Positions 11,739 to 21,264 of a stretch of 64,000 nucleotides of DNA are shown piece by piece. The notes under the pieces are model-generated. The model worked only from the letters and a program-made list of their open reading frames with translations, was not told the DNA's origin and did not search any database. The DNA comes from CAJCIY01 sp964245825 (GTDB lineage: Bacteria; Actinomycetota; Actinomycetes; Mycobacteriales; CAJCIY01): assembly GCA_964245825.1 (NCBI GenBank), contig CAXTNT010000009.1:1-64000 (forward strand), written 5' to 3'. Positions within the stretch are counted from its first letter, which is position 1; the number at the start of each line of letters is the position of its first letter. The position numbers and the translations under genes are program-made.

Positions 11739-13493
11739 TCAGCCGACGGCGGCGCGCTGGGCGTCCCACGCCGCGTACAGACGGCCGTAGACACCCCCTT
11801 CGGTCAGCAGCGCCGCGTGCGAACCACGCTGCACGACCCGCCCGCTGTCGACCACCAGCACCTCGTCCGCCGACTCCGCGGTCGAGAGCCGGTGCGCGAT
11901 CGTCACCGACGTCCGACCGCGGGTGAGCGCCGCGAACGCCGCGGCGAGCCGGGCCTCCGTCGCCGGATCGACCGCCGAGGTGGCCTCGTCGAGCACCAGC
12001 AGGTCGGGCGCGGCCACGTAGGCCCGGGCCAGCGCGACCAGCTGCCGCTCCCCCACCGAGAGCTCCTCGCCCCGCTCACCCACGCGGGTTCGGACCCCGT
12101 CGGGCAGCCCTGCCAACCAGTCGCCCAAGCCGATGTCGACCAGCGCCGACGCCACCTCCGCGTCGGTGATCCCGGGCCGGCCGTACGCGACGTTGTCGGC
12201 GACCGTGGTGTCGAACAGGAAGCCATCCTGCGGCACCACGACGACCCGCTCGCGCAGCGACGCGAACGGCACCTCGGTTAGCGCGACCCCGCCCAGCTCG
12301 ACGCTGCCTGCCGTCGGGTCCATCAGCCGCGTGAGCAGCTTGGCCAGCGTCGTCTTGCCGCCCCCGGTCTCCCCGACGATGGCCACGCGCCGCCGCGCGG
12401 GGATCTCCAGGTCGACGTCGTGCAGCACCTCGGGGCCGCCCGGATAGGCGAAGTGGACGTGCCGGAACCGCGCCCTCAGCGCACCTGGCGGCAGCGCCGT
12501 GCCCGCCGGGCCCGGATCGGCGACGTCGGCCTCCATGTCCAGCACCTCCAGCACCCGGCCGAAGGCGGCGAGGGCGTTCTGCGCCTCGTTCAGGGCGTCG
12601 GTCATGACCTGCACCGGCTGGACGAACAACGTGACCAGGAACAGGAAGGCGACCAGCCGGCCGAGCGAGAGGTGACCGCCGACGCCCAGCAGCACACCGA
12701 CGACCACCACGCAGACGTTGGCCAGCGCCGCCCCGGCCTCGCCCCCCACGTACACGCTGACCGACAGCCGCTGCGCCGTGTACTGGGCCGCGCGGGTGGC
12801 CTCCACCGCGGCGTCGATGCGCTCCGCGGTGCGCTCCTCGACCGCGTACGAGCGGATCGTCTGGGCGCCGACGACGGACTCGGCGATGGCGCCGAGCATC
12901 TCCCCCACCCGTTGCCGCACCCGCCCGTAGGCGGCGGACAGTCGCGGCTGCAGCCGGCGGCCGACGAAGGCCAACGGCCCGAACGAGGCGAGCACGAGCA
13001 GCGCCAGCTGCCAGGAATACACGAACATGAGCACGGTCGCGATCAGCAGCTGCCCGGTCGCGGTGACCAGGAAGATGCCGCCGAACTGCATGAAGATGCT
13101 GACGGTGTCGATGTCGCCGGTGACCCGGCTGACCAGGGCGCCGCGCCGCTCCGCCTGCTGGTGCAGCACCGACAGGTCGTGGATGTGCCGGAACGTCAGC
13201 ACCCGCAGGTGGGCCAGCCCGGTCTCGCTGGCCCGGTAGAGCCGGGCGTTCATGACGGTGTTGGCCAGCGCCGTCACGGCGATGGCCGCCGCACCGGCGG
13301 CGACGAGGGCGCGGATGGTGCCGACATGGGCGTGCCCGCCGCGCAGGCCGTGGTCGAGCACGGCCTCCACGACGACGGGGGCGATGACCCGGCCCGCGGT
13401 GGCGACGACGGCGAGCGCGAGCGTGACGAGCAGGCCGGCCCGGAACTGCGGGGCCAGCCGGTCGATGCGGCGGACGGTGCCCTGCGCGCCCAT
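11739..13493 (-). CDS. ABC exporter half-transporter, subunit with consensus ATPase residues
   Basis: A 584-residue half-transporter: six-helix exporter domain (about 1-310) fused to an ATPase. Walker A is GETGGGKT (374-381), Q-loop Gln422, Walker B LLVLDE with catalytic Glu503, and switch His534 in IAHRLS. The signature is LSVGE (478-482), not LSGGQ. It overlaps the preceding half-transporter by 1 nt (TGATG), so the two are coupled and probably form a heterodimer. The residues fit an asymmetric exporter: this ATPase has good catalytic residues but a degenerate signature, which would complete the weak site of its partner. The substrate is unknown; drug, lipid or peptide export are all possible. 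Confidence 0.93.
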   Translation of the reverse strand: MGAQGTVRRIDRLAPQFRAGLLVTLALAVVATAGRVIAPVVVEAVLDHGLRGGHAHVGTIRALVAAGAAAIAVTALANTVMNARLYRASETGLAHLRVLTFRHIHDLSVLHQQAERRGALVSRVTGDIDTVSIFMQFGGIFLVTATGQLLIATVLMFVYSWQLALLVLASFGPLAFVGRRLQPRLSAAYGRVRQRVGEMLGAIAESVVGAQTIRSYAVEERTAERIDAAVEATRAAQYTAQRLSVSVYVGGEAGAALANVCVVVVGVLLGVGGHLSLGRLVAFLFLVTLFVQPVQVMTDALNEAQNALAAFGRVLEVLDMEADVADPGPAGTALPPGALRARFRHVHFAYPGGPEVLHDVDLEIPARRRVAIVGETGGGKTTLAKLLTRLMDPTAGSVELGGVALTEVPFASLRERVVVVPQDGFLFDTTVADNVAYGRPGITDAEVASALVDIGLGDWLAGLPDGVRTRVGERGEELSVGERQLVALARAYVAAPDLLVLDEATSAVDPATEARLAAAFAALTRGRTSVTIAHRLSTAESADEVLVVDSGRVVQRGSHAALLTEGGVYGRLYAAWDAQRAAVG

Positions 13494-15238
13494 CAGGCGT
13501 CCACGGGCGCGTCGTAGGCACTCACGATCCGGGCGTAGCCCGGGTGCCGCGCCAGCAGGTCGCGGTGCGCACCGCGGTCGGCGATGCGGCCGTCGGCCAG
13601 CCAGAGCACCTCGTCGGCCAGCGCGATCGTCGCCTTGCGGTAGGCGACCACCAGCGTCGTCGCCCCGGAGGAGGCCCGCAGGCCATCAAGGATGGCGCGC
13701 TCCACGGCCGTGTCGACCGCGGAGGTGGCGTCGTCCAGGACGAGCAACCGGGGCCGGCGGACGAGCGCCCGGGCCAGGGCGAGACGCTGCCGCTGGCCGC
13801 CCGACAGGGACGTTCCGCGCTCCCCCACGAGGGTGCCGAGCCCGTCGCCCAGCCGGGCGACGAAACCGTCGGCCTGGGCGAGGCGCAGCGCGGCCCAGAC
13901 CTCCTCATCGGGGATGTCCGCGCCGAGCGTGACGTTGCCCCGGACGGTGTCGTCGAACACGAACGTCTGCTGGGCGACCAGCGCCACGTGCCGGGCGACC
14001 ACGCCGGCGGGCATCTCGCGCAGGTCGAGGCCGTCCAGCCGGACGACGCCGTGGGTCGGGTCGACCAGCCGGACCAACAGGGCGGCGAGCGTGGACTTGC
14101 CGGCGCCGGTGGACCCGACCACCGCCACCGTCCGGCCGGGCGCCACGTCGAGCTCGATGCCGCGGAGCACCGGGACGTGGCCGTCGTAGGCGAAGTCGAC
14201 TCCCGTCGCGCTCAGCCGGGCGCCGCCGCTCCCGGACTCGGGCACCGTGCTGCCGTAGGGCATCCGGGTCTGCTCGGTGAGCACGGCCTGGACCCGGTCC
14301 CAGCCCACCACGCTGCGCGGCAGCTCGGCGAGCACCCAGCCGATCGCCCGCAGCGGGAAGGCCAGCAGGCTGAACAGGTACGCGACCTGGACGAGCGTGC
14401 CGGTGTCGACGCGGGTCGCACCCACGAGCAGCACGGCGAGGACGCCGAGGTTGGGGATCGCCTCCAGTACCGGGTCGAACAGGCCGCGGAGCCGGCCCAC
14501 CGTGATGAGCGCGTCCCGCAACTCCCCCACCCGGCCGGCGAAGCGCTCTGTCTCGGCGTCCTCGCGGCCCAGGGTCTTGACCACCAGCGCGCCGTCGAAG
14601 CTCTCGTGCGCGATGCCGCTCACCTCGGCCCGCAACTGCTGCGAGCGGCCGACCTTCGGCGACATGTCGCTGGCGTAGTAGGCGTTGACGGCAACGATCG
14701 CCGGGAACACGAGGCAGCCCACGACCGCGAGCGCGACGTCGGTCAGGAACAGCACCACGAGCGTCGCCACGATGATCACGACCACCCCGACGGCGAAGGG
14801 GAACGGCGCGATCGGGTACCACGCCGCCTCGACGTCGGAGTTGGCGTTGTTCAGCAGCGTGCCGGTGGGGTGCCGCGCGTGCCACGACATCGGCAGCGCC
14901 AGGTAGCGGCGGGTGACCCGCCGCCGGTAGTCGGCCTGCAGCGCGTACTGCATGACGCCCGCGGCGAGCCGGCGCGCGACGATGCCCGCGACCTTCAGGC
15001 CGGCCACCGCGAGGATCACCGCGGCGCTCACCCAGAGCGCGGCGGCGTCGGCGCGGTGCTCCCGGAGCGCAGGCGTGATGACGTGCGTGGTGATGGTGCC
15101 CAGCACGTACGACTGGACGATGATCATGCCGCCGTAGACGAGGCTCCCGGCCAGCGCGACGGCGAACGAGCGGGGTTGCTCGCGCACCGACACCGCCAGC
15201 ACGTGCGCCCCGCGCCGCAGCACCCCGTCCGTACGCAT
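13493..15238 (-). CDS. ABC exporter half-transporter, subunit with degenerate ATPase site
   Basis: A 581-residue exporter half with TM domain (1-310) and ATPase domain. Walker A GSTGAGKS (375-382) and signature LSGGQ (478-482) are intact, but the Walker B glutamate is Asp503 (LLVLDDATSAVD) and the switch histidine is Tyr533 (VVAYRKAT). These changes mark the non-hydrolysing site of heterodimeric exporters such as TM287/288 and BmrCD. The ATG start at 15238 has a GGGAG site 11 nt upstream and opens MRTDGVLRRGAHVLAVSV; the longer frame upstream is not protein-like. It is the first gene of the pair. Confidence 0.92.
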   Translation of the reverse strand: MRTDGVLRRGAHVLAVSVREQPRSFAVALAGSLVYGGMIIVQSYVLGTITTHVITPALREHRADAAALWVSAAVILAVAGLKVAGIVARRLAAGVMQYALQADYRRRVTRRYLALPMSWHARHPTGTLLNNANSDVEAAWYPIAPFPFAVGVVVIIVATLVVLFLTDVALAVVGCLVFPAIVAVNAYYASDMSPKVGRSQQLRAEVSGIAHESFDGALVVKTLGREDAETERFAGRVGELRDALITVGRLRGLFDPVLEAIPNLGVLAVLLVGATRVDTGTLVQVAYLFSLLAFPLRAIGWVLAELPRSVVGWDRVQAVLTEQTRMPYGSTVPESGSGGARLSATGVDFAYDGHVPVLRGIELDVAPGRTVAVVGSTGAGKSTLAALLVRLVDPTHGVVRLDGLDLREMPAGVVARHVALVAQQTFVFDDTVRGNVTLGADIPDEEVWAALRLAQADGFVARLGDGLGTLVGERGTSLSGGQRQRLALARALVRRPRLLVLDDATSAVDTAVERAILDGLRASSGATTLVVAYRKATIALADEVLWLADGRIADRGAHRDLLARHPGYARIVSAYDAPVDA

Positions 15239-15381
15239 CAACCGGCATTCTCCCAGACGGCCACGACAGGTTTCGCGGCTCCCGGCCAACCTGCAACCTC
15301 GACCACGCTCGAGGTCAAGGCCGGACATGCTCGTGGGCTACCAGGGCTTGGCGACCCCTGTGGAGGTTTGGTGGCCTGCCG

Positions 15382-16941
15382 ATGCCATCATGCTGCGCTC
15401 GGGGACTATTCCCTCGGCGGGAGCAGAGCCTTGATCTTTCACCGAGACGAGAGTCCTGGACAAGACCGTGCACCCCACAGCTGGGTGCGTCGGACGCTCA
15501 CCCTTCTGCTCACGCGCTGCTTCTGCTTCCCTACCGGGGTGCCAACTCGTTGGGCGCCGTCCGCGAATATGACGACGGGGTTCATCTGGCGTCTGCCATC
15601 AACCTCCTCCACGGGCAGATCGCCTACCGGGACTTCACCTTCCTACAGCCGCCCGGGATTACCCTTGCGCTCACCCCGTTCGCGCTGCTCGGCGAACACG
15701 TAGGTCAGCTGACTGCCATGGCCTTGGCGCGTTTTGCCATCCTGCTGATCTCGATCCTGACTGTGCGTCTCGTCGTGCAACTCAGCCGTGGGCCACGACT
15801 GTGGACCTTGCTCGTCGGAGGTCTTTTCGTCATCTCGACAGATGTGCTTATCTCGGAGCGTACGGTCCTGCTCGAGCCCTTCATCGACGTGAGCGCCGTC
15901 GTGGGCGCTGCAATCTTCGCAAGACGAGACCTCTCGCCGAGATCTGTGACTCTTGCGGGTGTCGTCTTCGGTGTTGGCTGCAGTTTCAAGCTGTTTGCTC
16001 TGGTCCTGCCCTTGTCCTTTGCGGCTGCGCTCGGGTTGGAAGGAAGGGCAAAGCTCGCCCTGAAGCACCTGGGTGCAGCCCTGGGGGCGTGTGCGCTGAT
16101 CGTGTCGCCGTTCGTCTGCAGCTCCCCAGGCGCGTTCTGGCGCGACGTCGTCGTCACTCAGATCCGCCGGCCACCTGACGGGCTGCTGGGAACGGCGCGC
16201 TTGGCCAGTATTCTGGGCATGCACGGCTGGCGGCTGGTGGGTGTCAACGCCGTCGTTGCCTCCGTCCTAGTGCTGACAGTCATAGGTGTCGGCGTAGCGA
16301 GCAGGGACGATCTCGTAGCCAGGGGAATCTTCATCGCCTTGTTGCTGAGTGTGGCTTCGTTCAGCCTCTCCGGCTCATTCTTCGATCACTACGGTGCCTT
16401 CGTCGTGACGTTGGCGACGGTCCTCCTGGCTCGAGTCCCGGCCGCGCATCAGGGACGGCGCATAATGCGACTCGCCGCCGCGCCCGCAGCGTTGGCACTG
16501 GCAATCCAGGTAGGTGGAACTTTTCACTACGAGCGCATTCAACCAGATTCAAGCAGTATTCACGTTGCGCTCCAACGGGTTGACGCCGACAGAGATGCTG
16601 GGTGCGTTTTCAGTGACTCGGTCAGCCTATCGATCGCGGCTGACGCCTTCACGAGCCCGGATGCGGCCTGCCCTGGCTGGATCGACGGCCGCGGCGACGC
16701 TCTGACGCTTCTTACCCGAAGGCCGCCACACTTCTATCCTGCCGGTTTCCGTGGCTTGCCACAATGGCAGAATGACATACACACCCAACTTCTCGCCGCC
16801 CAGACGCTGCTGCTGGCCCATGACCCGCACACGACACCAGAGTGGTCTACGTCAGTCCGGGCCTACGTGACCAGCCACTTCACGTTGCGGGCGCAGAGTA
16901 CGTCCGGCTACTTCTGGCAGATCTGGGCGCGAGACCGCTAG
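15382..16941 (+). CDS. GT-C-like membrane glycosyltransferase, N-terminus probably frameshifted
   Basis: Resembles GT-C fold mannosyl/arabinosyl-type transferases that use polyprenyl-phosphate sugars: EYDDGVHLASAINLLHGQ (acidic motif near residue 62), FTFLQPPGITL, then about nine hydrophobic helices and a soluble C-terminal region with HFYPAGFRG and FWQIWARDR. As an open frame it has 519 residues, but the first 44 lack the helix that normally precedes the EYDDG motif. Another frame supplies it (see findings), so the true gene may start at GTG 15485 with a 1-nt shift near 15512. Base use is lower in GC and codon choice differs from the neighbours, suggesting transfer. Specific acceptor and sugar are unknown. 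Confidence 0.7.
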   Translation: MPSCCARGLFPRREQSLDLSPRRESWTRPCTPQLGASDAHPSAHALLLLPYRGANSLGAVREYDDGVHLASAINLLHGQIAYRDFTFLQPPGITLALTPFALLGEHVGQLTAMALARFAILLISILTVRLVVQLSRGPRLWTLLVGGLFVISTDVLISERTVLLEPFIDVSAVVGAAIFARRDLSPRSVTLAGVVFGVGCSFKLFALVLPLSFAAALGLEGRAKLALKHLGAALGACALIVSPFVCSSPGAFWRDVVVTQIRRPPDGLLGTARLASILGMHGWRLVGVNAVVASVLVLTVIGVGVASRDDLVARGIFIALLLSVASFSLSGSFFDHYGAFVVTLATVLLARVPAAHQGRRIMRLAAAPAALALAIQVGGTFHYERIQPDSSSIHVALQRVDADRDAGCVFSDSVSLSIAADAFTSPDAACPGWIDGRGDALTLLTRRPPHFYPAGFRGLPQWQNDIHTQLLAAQTLLLAHDPHTTPEWSTSVRAYVTSHFTLRAQSTSGYFWQIWARDR

Positions 16942-16998
16942 ATGAACGTCGGGCACTCGAACACGTGACCGGTCCACCGAGGCTGGTTCACTGGTTCG

Positions 16999-17787
16999 AT
17001 GATGGCGGTCACGGTTGTGGGTGACGGCCGACCGATCGTCGTGCTGCCGATGTTCGGGTGCGACAGCGCGGTGATGGCCGAGATGGTCGAGCCCGCGTTC
17101 ACGGGCACGGACGGTTGGCGTCGGATCTACCTGGACCTGCCTGGCACGGGACGGTCCCCCTCCCTCGCTCCACGGTCCGACGCCGTCCTCGACGCCGTCG
17201 AGGCGACCGTGTCCGCGCTGCCCGGCGTCAGCACGTTCCATCTCCTTGGCGCTTCCTACGGTGGGTACCTCGCGACTGGGCTCGCCCGCCGGGTGCCAGC
17301 AACCGTGCGCGGGATGTTCCTCGTGTCGACCGGTATCCGGATCGCTCCCGGATCTCGCGACCTGTCCGGAGCGCTGGCCTCCGTGCCGGCACCCGGGTGG
17401 CTCGACGACGTACCTGCCGACCTACACACCCACTTCGAGCAGGCGGTGGGCCGACAGACGGCGAGTGTTGCCCACCGAATCACAGCGGCGCTCGCGCTCG
17501 GGACGCCGACCGACGACGACTACCTCGAGGACCTGCGCACCAACGGCTACCAGCTGTCCGACGAGGGATCGGAGCAGGCGTACGACGGCGATGTCGTCCT
17601 GCTCGCCGGACGCCGCGATCGCATCTGCGGTCACCGCGATCAGTTCGCGGCCCTACGCCGCTACCCACACGGCAGCTACGTCCTGCTCGACGACGCTGGG
17701 CACTACCTCCCCTGCGAGCGACCGGAGACTTTCGGATTGCTACTCCGGGACTGGCTCGCCAATCAGCCGGCTCCAAACCCGCGATAG
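16999..17787 (+). CDS. Alpha/beta hydrolase
   Basis: A 262-residue alpha/beta hydrolase. The nucleophile elbow is GASYGG (Ser86), the acid is Asp207 in LLAGRRDRICGH and the histidine is His235 in DDAGHYLP, so the triad is complete. The N-terminal strand VVLPMFG with LDLPGTGRSP supplies the oxyanion side. A cap of about 80 residues lies between the elbow and the acid. No signal peptide is seen, so it is cytosolic. Substrate unknown: esterase, thioesterase or C-C hydrolase are all possible. It follows the glycosyltransferase by 57 nt on the same strand, possibly acquired together. Confidence 0.85.
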   Translation: MMAVTVVGDGRPIVVLPMFGCDSAVMAEMVEPAFTGTDGWRRIYLDLPGTGRSPSLAPRSDAVLDAVEATVSALPGVSTFHLLGASYGGYLATGLARRVPATVRGMFLVSTGIRIAPGSRDLSGALASVPAPGWLDDVPADLHTHFEQAVGRQTASVAHRITAALALGTPTDDDYLEDLRTNGYQLSDEGSEQAYDGDVVLLAGRRDRICGHRDQFAALRRYPHGSYVLLDDAGHYLPCERPETFGLLLRDWLANQPAPNPR

Positions 17788-17903
17788 ACCGGCCACGTCC
17801 GAGCCCCGGGTGCCGCTGCTGGTCTCTCTGCCCGAGCATGGCCTACCGTCGAAGTGGGATTGCTGAGCGCGTCGTAGCCGTGGATGCTGGCTGAGGGTCG
17901 GCG

Positions 17904-18602
17904 CTAGGTGTGCCAGGCGGCGTCACCGCGAGCCGCGATCACCGCACCCACCGCGGTGAGCCCCAGCAGGCCGACGGCGAGCCCGAGCGCCGGCGCCGGG
18001 CCGTGGTGCAGCACGAGCAGCGCGCCGGCGACCGCGCCGCCGAACATGGCGCCCACCGCCAGCAGGCGGCGCACGAGCGTCGGACGCTTTGCCCGTCCGC
18101 CGCGAATGTCGGCGGCGATGCCGGTCAGCGTCATCGTCAGGACCGTCGTCGTGAGGTCCGGGACGGCGAGGGCACGCACGACCGCGTTCTGGCTGCCGAG
18201 CGCCGTCGCGGCCAGCGCCGCGGTCAGGTCGGTGGCGACGCTCGTGAGCGGCGTACGCGTGCCGACGACCAGGACCAGCGCTGCCGCCAGGACGACCAGC
18301 TCGAACAGCACGCCGTCGCGCAGCAGCCGACCCCGATGCGGCCGGCGGCGGACGAGAGAGCCGCCGAGCAGGGCGCCGAGCAGGAACCCGGCCAGTGCCG
18401 ACAGCGACGCGGCGAGCGAGAAGCCGGGCGCCCGGGCCAGCGCGAAGCCGATGAACACGACGTTCCCGGTCATGTTGGCCACGAAGACCCGGCCCAGCGC
18501 CAGGATGCTGACCGCGTCGACCAGACCGGTGAGGACGGTCAGGACCAGCAGCAGCGCGGGGAGCGGCCCGTGCCGCGGGTCGCGCAGGTACGCCTCGAAC
18601 AC
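17904..18602 (-). CDS. DUF1275 (YoaK-like) membrane protein
   Basis: A 232-residue membrane protein with six or seven helices. DUF1275 features are LLVLTVLTGLVDAVSILALG, FVANMTGNVVFIGFALA and ALGSQNAVVRALAVPDLTTTVLTMTLTGI. The role of the family is unknown. The GTG start lies 4 nt after the hisF stop, so it is the last gene of the his operon by position, though no histidine function is known. The basic loop GGRAKRPTLVRR splits the last helices. Confidence 0.85.
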   Translation of the reverse strand: MFEAYLRDPRHGPLPALLLVLTVLTGLVDAVSILALGRVFVANMTGNVVFIGFALARAPGFSLAASLSALAGFLLGALLGGSLVRRRPHRGRLLRDGVLFELVVLAAALVLVVGTRTPLTSVATDLTAALAATALGSQNAVVRALAVPDLTTTVLTMTLTGIAADIRGGRAKRPTLVRRLLAVGAMFGGAVAGALLVLHHGPAPALGLAVGLLGLTAVGAVIAARGDAAWHT

Positions 18603-18606
18603 CCGC

Positions 18607-19368
18607 TCACCGCACCCGGTGGCCGGCAGCACGCAGCGCCGCCTTCGCGTCGCCGACGGTGAGCGTGCCGTAGTGGAAGACGCTGGCGGCCAGGACCGCG
18701 TCGGCGCCGGCCGCGATCGCCGGGGCGAAGTCGCGGGCCGCGCCGGCTCCGCCGCTGGCCACGACGGGCACGGCCACGACGGCACGTACGGCCGCGATCA
18801 TCGCCAGGTCGAAGCCGTCCCGCGTGCCGTCGGCATCCATGGAGTTGACGACGATCTCGCCCGCGCCCAGCTCGCAGCCGCGCCGAACCCACGCCAGCAG
18901 GTCCAGACCCGCGAGGCGCCGGCCGCCGTGGGTGGTGACCTCGTACCCACTGGGCTGGCCGGCGCTGTGGCGGGCGTCGACCGACAGCACCACGCACTGG
19001 TCGCCGAAGCGCCGGCTGGCCTCCCGGAGCACCTCCGGGCGGGCGACCGCCGCGGAGTTCAGGCTGACCTTGTCCGCGCCGGCCCGCAGCAGCGCGTCGA
19101 CGTCGTCGACCGTGCGTACGCCGCCGCCGACGGTCAGCGGGATGAAGACCTGCTCGGCGCTGCGGCGCACCACGTCGTAGGTGGTGCGGCGGTTGCCCGA
19201 CGACGCGGTGATGTCGTAGAACACGAGCTCGTCGACCCCCTGCTCGTCGTACGCCAAGGACAACGCCACCGGGTCGCCGACGTCGACGTTGGCGCGGAAC
19301 TGCACGCCCTTGGTGACCCGACCGCCGTCGACGTCGAGGCAGGCGATGACGCGGGTGGCGACGGTCAC
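18607..19368 (-). CDS. hisF: Imidazole glycerol phosphate synthase, cyclase subunit
   Basis: HisF uses ammonia from HisH to form imidazole glycerol phosphate and AICAR. The 253-residue barrel has the catalytic aspartates Asp12 (ACLDVDGGRVTKG) and Asp131 (VVLSVDARH) and the phosphate loops GGGVRTVDD and ASGGAGAARDF. The GTG start overlaps the priA stop (GTGA). It is the last recognised his gene in this run; hisI lies about 7.5 kb further on. Confidence 0.98.
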   Translation of the reverse strand: MTVATRVIACLDVDGGRVTKGVQFRANVDVGDPVALSLAYDEQGVDELVFYDITASSGNRRTTYDVVRRSAEQVFIPLTVGGGVRTVDDVDALLRAGADKVSLNSAAVARPEVLREASRRFGDQCVVLSVDARHSAGQPSGYEVTTHGGRRLAGLDLLAWVRRGCELGAGEIVVNSMDADGTRDGFDLAMIAAVRAVVAVPVVASGGAGAARDFAPAIAAGADAVLAASVFHYGTLTVGDAKAALRAAGHRVR

Positions 19369-20087
19369 GGGGCCAGCGCGGCGAGCGCTTCGGCGACGCT
19401 GAAAGCCCCGGCGTACAAGGCCTTTCCGACGATGACGCCCTCGACCGGCGTACGGCTCAGGGCGTGCAGGTCCGCCAGCCGGGCGACGCCGCCGCTGGCC
19501 ACCACCGGGCGGTCGGTGGCCGCGCAGACGTCGCGCAGGAGCGCCAGGTTGGGCCCGGTGAGTGTGCCGTCCCGGCGTACGTCGGTCACCACGTACCGCG
19601 CACAGCCCTCGCCGTCGAGCCGCGCCAGCACCTCGTAGAGCTCACCGCCGTCACGCGTCCAGCCGCGCGCCGACAGCGTCGTCCCGCGGACGTCCAGACC
19701 GACGGCGATCCGGTCGCCGACGCGTCCGATCGCGGCGCGCACCCAGTCCGGGTCCTCCAGCGCCGCGGTGCCCAGGTTGACCCGCGTCGCCCCGGTGGCC
19801 AGGGCGGCGTCGAGCGAGGCGTCGTCGCGGATGCCGCCGGAGAGCTCGACCCGTACGCCGGCATCGTCGAGCCAGGCGGTCACGGCGGCCAGCACCGCGC
19901 GGTTCTCGCCCCGGCCGAACGCGGCGTCCAGGTCGACCAGGTGTACCCACCGCGCGCCCTGCCCGGCCCAGTCGACGGCCGCCGCCAGCGGGTCGCCGTA
20001 CGAGGTCTCGCTCCCCGCCGCGCCCTGCACGAGCCGCACCGCCCGCCCGCCGGCCACGTCGATCGCGGGCAGCAGGTCGAGCGTCAC
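19365..20087 (-). CDS. priA: Bifunctional HisA/TrpF isomerase PriA
   Basis: PriA isomerises both ProFAR (histidine) and PRA (tryptophan). The 240-residue barrel has the paired catalytic aspartates Asp10 (LLPAIDVAGG) and Asp169 (VVTDVRRDG). The loop SARGWTRDGG (Arg141, Trp143) matches the stretch of M. tuberculosis PriA that switches between the two substrates (Arg143, Trp145). No trpF is present with the trp genes here, in keeping with dual function. GTGA overlap with hisH upstream and hisF downstream. Confidence 0.93.
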   Translation of the reverse strand: MTLDLLPAIDVAGGRAVRLVQGAAGSETSYGDPLAAAVDWAGQGARWVHLVDLDAAFGRGENRAVLAAVTAWLDDAGVRVELSGGIRDDASLDAALATGATRVNLGTAALEDPDWVRAAIGRVGDRIAVGLDVRGTTLSARGWTRDGGELYEVLARLDGEGCARYVVTDVRRDGTLTGPNLALLRDVCAATDRPVVASGGVARLADLHALSRTPVEGVIVGKALYAGAFSVAEALAALAP

Positions 20088-20679
20088 GACAGCGACCCGA
20101 CCCAGTTGGCGAGCAGCGCCAGCCCGGCCTCCCCCGACTTCTCGGGGTGGAACTGGGTCGCCACCAGCGCCCCGCGCTCGACCGCGGCGACGAACGGCTC
20201 GCCGTGCTCCGCGGTGGTCACCGCGCCATCGGTCGCCTTCGCCGCGTACGAGTGCACGAAGTAGAAGTAGGCATCGAAAAGGCCTGCGAACACGGCACTT
20301 CCGGGCGGCGGGACGACCGTGTTCCAGCCCATGTGCGGCAGCACGGGGGCGTGCAGGCGGGTGACCGCGCCGGGCAGCACGCCGAGGCCGGGGGTCACGA
20401 CGCCGTGCTCGTCACCGCGCTCGAACAGCACCTGCATGCCGACGCAGATGCCGAGCACCGGCCGCCCTGCCGCCACCCGCTCGCGCACGACCGCCGCGCC
20501 GCCAGAATCCTCGAGGCCGGCCATGCAGGCGGCGTACGCACCGACGCCCGGGACCACCAGGGCGTCGGCCGCGCGGGCCGCCTCGAGGTCGGTGGTCACC
20601 GCGGCGTCGGCGCCCACCCGCTGCAGGGACCGCTCGGCCGAGCGCAGGTTGCCGCTCCCGTAGTCGAGCACCGCGACCT

Positions 20680-20683
<4 letters not shown>
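20084..20683 (-). CDS. hisH: Imidazole glycerol phosphate synthase, glutamine amidotransferase subunit
   Basis: HisH releases ammonia from glutamine for HisF. The 199-residue class I amidotransferase has the triad Cys80 (VLGICVGMQ), His179 and Glu181 (ATQFHPEKSG), plus the oxyanion strand VVPGVGAY. The GTG start overlaps the hisB stop by 4 nt. It forms a heterodimer with HisF, encoded two genes downstream. Confidence 0.98.

Positions 20684-21260
<577 letters not shown>

Positions 21261-21264
<4 letters not shown>

Noticed and set aside
13544..15703. 719-codon plus-strand frame across the ABC exporter gene and into the glycosyltransferase
   Set aside because: Mostly antisense to a gene with all ABC motifs; only its last part matters, as the possible true N-terminus of the glycosyltransferase.
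15239..17903. Attachment sites or integrase marking a mobile island
   Set aside because: Composition differs, but no integrase, transposase, tRNA or flanking direct repeat could be found by eye.
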